Shown here: positions 60,117-64,000 of the stretch, piece after piece
Position numbering within the stretch: the stretch's first letter is position 1
Layout: the number at the start of each line of letters is the position of its first letter
Assembly: GCF_021789175.1 (NCBI RefSeq)
Contig: NZ_CP084560.1
Coordinates: 496,001-560,000, forward strand
DNA length: 64,000 bases
Direction of reading: 5' to 3'
DNA from: Arthrobacter sp. FW306-2-2C-D06B
GTDB taxonomy: Bacteria; Actinomycetota; Actinomycetes; Actinomycetales; Micrococcaceae
Made by a program: the position numbers and the translations under genes
The notes under the pieces: generated by a model
Told to the model about the DNA's origin: nothing
Seen by the model: the letters and a program-made list of their open reading frames with translations, nothing else
Database searches by the model: none

Positions 60117-60655
60117 GGGCCGCCGTCGGCGTCTTCTTTGAGGGCCGGCCAGTAGGCCGAGCCGTCGGGCATGCGGCTCACGATGCCCGAGTCCACGAGA
60201 TACCGCCGGAGCATTGACACGTCTCCAGTGAACCGGGCGAGGCGTTCGTTGAGCTCCCGTTCCGGCACGCGCTCGCCGGTGTCCAGGACGCGCGTCGCTA
60301 CCCAGGCGAGAACCTCGACTCGGTCTGCCTCCCGCGCAGGATAGCGATCGATGCGGCCGTCCGCAGTCAAGAAGCGCTCGACGCCGGACGCGCTGGGTGC
60401 CGACGAGAGGCTCGCCAGCGCCTCCCGGAAGGCATGCTCGCGGATACGGTAGCGAACACCGCCTTCGGTCTCGACCGCCTCGACCAGCCCCGCCTGGTCC
60501 AGGAGCGCGAGCGCCCGTTCGAGTTTCGCTGGCGAGAGCGAGCTGCCCGGGGCTCCGCCGACGCTGATCTCCGCGAAAACTCTCCGGGCTTGGGCGTTTG
60601 CCAGCGCCGCGAGGAGGCGCCGCGCATCCGGCGTCGTCGATGAGTCGCTCCCCAT
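60113..60655 (-). CDS. DUF2087 domain protein with N-terminal winged helix
   Basis: A 180-residue probable regulator. The first 85 residues look like an ArsR-type winged helix (DARRLLAALANAQARRVFAE, then LSPAKLERALALLDQAGLVE), and the C-terminal 75 carry a DUF2087 domain (RFLTADGRIDRYPAREADRV, LRRYLVDSGIVSRMPDGSAY). Its stop overlaps that of the convergent nitrilase-family gene by a few bases. A GGAAAGCGCTTGCG sequence 52 bases upstream of the start resembles the LacI-type sites seen elsewhere. Its target is unknown. Confidence 0.82.
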   Translation of the reverse strand: MGSDSSTTPDARRLLAALANAQARRVFAEISVGGAPGSSLSPAKLERALALLDQAGLVEAVETEGGVRYRIREHAFREALASLSSAPSASGVERFLTADGRIDRYPAREADRVEVLAWVATRVLDTGERVPERELNERLARFTGDVSMLRRYLVDSGIVSRMPDGSAYWPALKEDADGGP

Positions 60656-60796
60656 GAGCCCAGCTTAGGCACAAATCGGCGCGCCGTCCTGACCTTCTTT
60701 GGTTTCGGAAAGCGCTTGCGACACGGCGAGTCGCGTCATTCCAGCGCTTTAACACGGCAAACAAGGTCAGGACGGACATGCCCAAGGTGTTTCGAC

Positions 60797-63289
60797 TCAA
60801 GCGGCCGGGATGTCTTCGAAGATGACTTGGTCCAGCAGGACATGGCCCCAGCTTCCCGTGCCGTTATCGACGACCTGGAGCTGGGCGCTCTGTCCGATGA
60901 GGTCGGAGACGTTCCACGACGTCCATGCGAGGTGCTCGCTGTTCTGGCCCGTTGCGGTGCGAACCACCTGCCCATTGACGACGAGATTCACCGTGGTCTG
61001 ATGGTCCGGTTCGCCTCCAACCGCGTTCGGCATGCTGCTGAACACGATCTGGTCCACCATGAGGTGGCCCCAGGATCCGGTTGCGTGGTCGATGACCTGG
61101 ATTTGGGCTTTCTGTCCCACGAGCGTGTGGACGTCCCAGTTCACGTTCGACATCGTCGATGAGTTCTGGCCCGTTGCCGTGCGGACTACCTGCCCGTTGA
61201 CGAGGAGGTTCACCGCAGCGGCACCTGACTGGCCCCAGGGGTGGTTTCCTCCGGCAATGAGGAAATCGATATAGTCCCGCGTGATCGTGAATGTCGGCGA
61301 CGTGATCGCGCCCGTGGCGGCATCACCCCCTCCGACGTACGTGTCGAGGACCTTGGAGCCGAGCTGGTTGGGGAGGGACTCCGCCGTCGGGCCTTGGCCA
61401 ACGTAACTGCCCGACGCCGTCCAGCCGGCACCCCACGTCGCGCCCTCGAAGTCGGCGAAGACGTCCGAAGGCCTTGGGTTGTTCCCGCCTCCTGCGAGGA
61501 AGTTGACGTACGAGTGGCCGATGGTGAACGACGGCGAGGTCAGCGTTCCGGTCGACGCGTCGCCGCCGCTGAAACTGTTGGCGAGCTTGTTCCCGAGGTA
61601 GCCGGTGACGGGCTGCTGGTTGGGGAGTGCCCCTGTGGCGGGCCCGGAACCGAAGGCCGCGCCCGCCGTCGTCCATGGGCCGTAGGTGCCGCCCTCGAAG
61701 TCCGTGTAGGGCGCCGCGGGATTCGCCTGTTCGGTGATATTGGCGAATTCCGTGATCGAGAGGTTGGCGAAGTTGGCGCTGCCGCCGATCGTGTAGAGGG
61801 AGATCCCCGTGTCCGACGACGTGAAGAAGTCCTGGTTCGAAAGCGCGATCCGGCCGTCGTCGGCGAAGACCTCCACGCTGCCGTGGTCCACGAGGATCCG
61901 CAGGTGTACGGACGTCGCACCGGAGGCGAGCGGCGCCTGGGACTGCTGGTAGGTACCGAAGGAGTACGGCACTTGGTCCTGCGCGGAGCGGTCGACGTAG
62001 AGGTTGCCCCCGTAGACGCCGATGTTCGTGTGACGGCTTCCATCCTTGTTCTCGCCGATCGAGATGCCGACGTTGTTGAGGGTGGTCCAGCTGACGTCCG
62101 CGTCGAGCTCATAGGCCGAGCCGTGGTAGTCGAGGGCGGTCCGCCCATTGACGGTGGCGTTGGCGGGCTTCACTGTCTTGGTGGCGTAGTTGGCCAGATT
62201 CGGCGTCGGCTGGGATAGAAGGCTGTAGACGCCGCTGCCCTCGGACTTGAGGCTGAGCTGGCGCACCACGGACATCTGGCCGTTGTAGTTGTCGGTGGAG
62301 TCAGTCGGGACGGTGTGCGGCGCGTAATGCCAGTTGTTCATCCAGCCGATCGCGTAACGGGAAGTGTCGGGACTCGCGGCGTCCGGCCACGTCACGGAGG
62401 CGTACCAGTCATTGCCCCCGTCGAGCCACTGCGGGTCAGCCTGGTCCGGCACGAACGCCGAGCCGTTCCAGGTGCCGGTCCAGTATGCGTACGTATCCGG
62501 CTTGCCGCTGTAGTCGCCCTGCATGCTTCCGGCCATGATCCAATGCCACGAACCGTCGTTGGCCTTCATCTGGAAGATGTCCGGGCACTCAACGCCGCCG
62601 ATGTTCGGGGTGGTGTAGCTGAAGTCTGTCTGGTGGGTCCAAGTCTTGAGGTCCGGTGAGGTGTAGAACGTGATCTTCTGCTGACGGCCGATCGCTGCCA
62701 CCCACGTCGAGTGCGCCGCGTCCCAAACGATCTTGGGGTCGCGGAACCAATCCGAAGCGTCCGGGTTGGCGATGACCGGTGCGCCGTACTGCGTAAAAGT
62801 TGTCCCGCCGTCGGTCGAATACCAGAGGTATTGCGATTGCTGGAACGCGTCGCCGTCGGTGGGCTGCGTGGCGAGCGCGACGACGGCGCCGGCGCCGAAG
62901 CCCGCGGTATTGTTCGTATCGATCACCGAGGAGCCGGTCCATACGGGGAAATTGCTTTGGAGCGGAAGGGCGTCGCCTTGGTCGTTGAACACCACCGTGT
63001 CCGACGACGTCGCATGTCGCCACCCGCCGGGGCCGTTGTCCTGGTTGCTGTGAAGGTAATACAGGTTGTATTTGCCGTTGAGATAAATGGGCCGCTGGGG
63101 GTCGCTCAGCCATCCCGACGGGGGAGTCATGTGGTAAACGGCGCGCATGGGCGGCGCGGTCGGGCTGCCGACGGCTCCCGCGCCCGGAAGGTCCCCGGCA
63201 ACTATGGTGGTCGTGAAAAACATCGTGAGCGCGGCGAAGAGGGCGAGCATGCCCGCCCTCTTCGACAGCCTCGTTGCTGAGTGGGCCAT
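60797..63289 (-). CDS. Secreted modular GH32 fructan enzyme (levan-fructotransferase-like)
   Basis: An 830-residue exported enzyme. A signal peptide (about 1-40) precedes the GH32 five-bladed propeller, with catalytic residues in WLSDPQRP (D63), WFRDPK (D184) and GVECPDIF (E234). The variant WLSDPQRP, where most invertases have WMNDPNG, and the following YYLHSNQDNGPGGW recall Arthrobacter levan fructotransferases and close levanases. The beta-sandwich (SVEVFADDG) ends near 515. The C-terminus has two copies of one half-module (about 529-605 and 613-685) and two of another (about 692-751 and 766-824). A GGAG lies 5 bases before the ATG. It probably converts levan or inulin outside the cell. 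Confidence 0.88.
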   Translation of the reverse strand: MAHSATRLSKRAGMLALFAALTMFFTTTIVAGDLPGAGAVGSPTAPPMRAVYHMTPPSGWLSDPQRPIYLNGKYNLYYLHSNQDNGPGGWRHATSSDTVVFNDQGDALPLQSNFPVWTGSSVIDTNNTAGFGAGAVVALATQPTDGDAFQQSQYLWYSTDGGTTFTQYGAPVIANPDASDWFRDPKIVWDAAHSTWVAAIGRQQKITFYTSPDLKTWTHQTDFSYTTPNIGGVECPDIFQMKANDGSWHWIMAGSMQGDYSGKPDTYAYWTGTWNGSAFVPDQADPQWLDGGNDWYASVTWPDAASPDTSRYAIGWMNNWHYAPHTVPTDSTDNYNGQMSVVRQLSLKSEGSGVYSLLSQPTPNLANYATKTVKPANATVNGRTALDYHGSAYELDADVSWTTLNNVGISIGENKDGSRHTNIGVYGGNLYVDRSAQDQVPYSFGTYQQSQAPLASGATSVHLRILVDHGSVEVFADDGRIALSNQDFFTSSDTGISLYTIGGSANFANLSITEFANITEQANPAAPYTDFEGGTYGPWTTAGAAFGSGPATGALPNQQPVTGYLGNKLANSFSGGDASTGTLTSPSFTIGHSYVNFLAGGGNNPRPSDVFADFEGATWGAGWTASGSYVGQGPTAESLPNQLGSKVLDTYVGGGDAATGAITSPTFTITRDYIDFLIAGGNHPWGQSGAAAVNLLVNGQVVRTATGQNSSTMSNVNWDVHTLVGQKAQIQVIDHATGSWGHLMVDQIVFSSMPNAVGGEPDHQTTVNLVVNGQVVRTATGQNSEHLAWTSWNVSDLIGQSAQLQVVDNGTGSWGHVLLDQVIFEDIPAA

Positions 63290-63399
63290 AAAATCTCCGG
63301 GTCTCGGTGAGGACTACTCGACCGCCGATAGCTCTGCGTCGAGCCTCTGCACACGGCGTTGTTGAGCAGGCGGGGGAGTTCGTGGTGGAGTGGGTCTTT

Positions 63400-63463
63400 T
63401 GATTAAACGCTTAATCACGGCAAGGATAGCTGGTTATGAATTCTTGATCAAGCGTTTAAGCGG
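63400..63463. promoter_or_regulatory. Two LacI-type operators upstream of the GH32 gene
   Basis: TGATTAAACGCTTAATCA (63400-63417) is symmetric at 16 of 18 positions. TTGATCAAGCGTTTAAGC (63444-63461) shares the core in reverse. Centres are 45 bp apart, suiting a looped repressor. The AAACGCTT core differs from the sites at 9.9-16.8 kb, so a different LacI protein is expected. It is not in the window. Confidence 0.7.
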
Positions 63464-63469
63464 ATTGCT

Positions 63470-64000
63470 TTAGTTGGCTGCGCGGATGGCGAGGCGGCCC
63501 ATGAGAGCGCGCCGGATCCGCTGGCTTGGCTGTTCGACCGCCACACAGCTCAGGAAACCAAGGGGCCACGCCGACACGAGGGCGAGTGCGGCAAACCCGA
63601 GCACGGGAACGTGCGACGCCGTGTGGGCGGCGGCGAGGAGCTGCTGGATTGGCCACCCGTAGATGTAGATCCCGTAGGAGATGTCGTAGCGGGACCCGAT
63701 GGCGGACGTGCTCCCGATTGAACCGATCGACAGGACAAGGTAGGCAAACGGCAATGGGGCGAGGGCCGTCCCGTACCCGGTGGCGAGGGCGCCCCAGACT
63801 GACAGTGCGGCGAGAAGGCTTGGCGCCGCACCGACGCGGACCCTGTGCCTCTGGGTGGCAAGGAGGGATCCTGCCATGAAGATCGCGAGCAGCGGGAGGA
63901 CGAATTCGGTGCGGTTTGGTCCGAATCCGCCTGCGAGGAGCTTTCCGAAGACTGCGCCCGTCGACGCGGCAAAGAGCAGGAATATTGCCGTGGCCGTGCC
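63470..64000 (-). CDS. Acyltransferase 3 family membrane protein, truncated by the right edge
   Basis: The 3' part of a gene running in from the right edge; 176 codons are present. The visible part has several hydrophobic helices, and near the end RYDISYGIYIYGWPIQQLLA, the characteristic late motif of OafA/YrhL-type acyltransferases, which acylate cell-surface sugars or peptidoglycan. The frame stays open to the edge with plausible helices (TAIFLLFAASTG). The C-terminus is short and basic. The GH32 operators lie between its stop and the GH32 gene. Confidence 0.85.
   Translation of the reverse strand, partial: GTATAIFLLFAASTGAVFGKLLAGGFGPNRTEFVLPLLAIFMAGSLLATQRHRVRVGAAPSLLAALSVWGALATGYGTALAPLPFAYLVLSIGSIGSTSAIGSRYDISYGIYIYGWPIQQLLAAAHTASHVPVLGFAALALVSAWPLGFLSCVAVEQPSQRIRRALMGRLAIRAAN

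Noticed and set aside
60707..60720. LacI-type operator GGAAAGCGCTTGCG before the DUF2087 gene
   Set aside because: It matches the core of the 10-17 kb regulon but only in part, has a single site, and the downstream gene has no sugar link. It is mentioned with that gene only.
1..64000. tRNA, rRNA, riboswitch or phage/integrase genes
   Set aside because: No cloverleaf, rRNA core or recognisable riboswitch was seen, and no transposase, integrase or phage structural protein appears among the frames.

Overview
The window is high-GC, gene-dense DNA with many overlapping start/stop pairs, GTG starts and probable leaderless mRNAs. The gene families (Lhr-Nei2 pair, actinobacterial-type PEP carboxylase, YcnI, a levan-fructotransferase-like GH32, MHS transporters, DUF6807/DUF993 sugar genes) point to an actinobacterium of the Micrococcaceae, most likely Arthrobacter, Paenarthrobacter or Pseudarthrobacter. 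This placement is inference from gene content; no rRNA or tRNA gene was seen.

Layout. 0-8 kb: small stand-alone genes (SRPBCC, a DUF6707-like protein, a degenerate Nudix protein, VOC, YdeI-like, GH76), then an SDR/acyl-CoA dehydrogenase operon. 8-17.7 kb: a LacI-controlled sugar catabolic region with a rhamnose-mutarotase-like gene, an MHS transporter, the LacI regulator, a Gfo/Idh - DUF993 - TIM-barrel operon, a Gfo/Idh-DUF6807 fusion and a DUF1684 gene. GGTAAGCGCTTTCC-type operators sit before the transporter, the operon and the fusion gene. 18-24 kb: ppc, a DedA protein, a macrodomain protein, an SRPBCC protein and an RluA-type pseudouridine synthase, separated by arrays of a GTGAGCGAGCGT repeat. 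24-31 kb: a phospholipase-C-like phosphoesterase and three regulator/target modules (ArsR-AHSA1, TetR-DUF4188, MocR-YczE), each with a visible operator. 31-39 kb: nei2-lhr, a DUF4232 lipoprotein, and YcnI with a membrane partner. 39-44 kb: an antiporter, a ParB-like protein, an SRPBCC protein and a sulfite-oxidase-family enzyme.

44.3-53 kb is the most accessory-looking part: a small membrane protein, a decayed ORF, a SatD/membrane-protein pair with AT-rich inverted repeats, a DUF1214/DUF1254 pair, MarR-NmrA, a RibD-like reductase, a DUF4259 protein, a DM13 lipoprotein, an ICMT-family protein and a second MarR. 53-60 kb joins molybdenum-enzyme maturation genes (CoxG, XdhC, MoaA) to a GntR-controlled transport/amidohydrolase cluster marked by two TGTATACA operators. 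60.6-64 kb holds a secreted modular GH32 fructan enzyme with its own LacI-type operators and a truncated acyltransferase.

Two repeat families stand out. One is a 66-bp near-perfect palindrome in three copies with compensatory base changes in the two arms. The other is the GTGAGCGAGCGT family, clustered at three intergenic sites.
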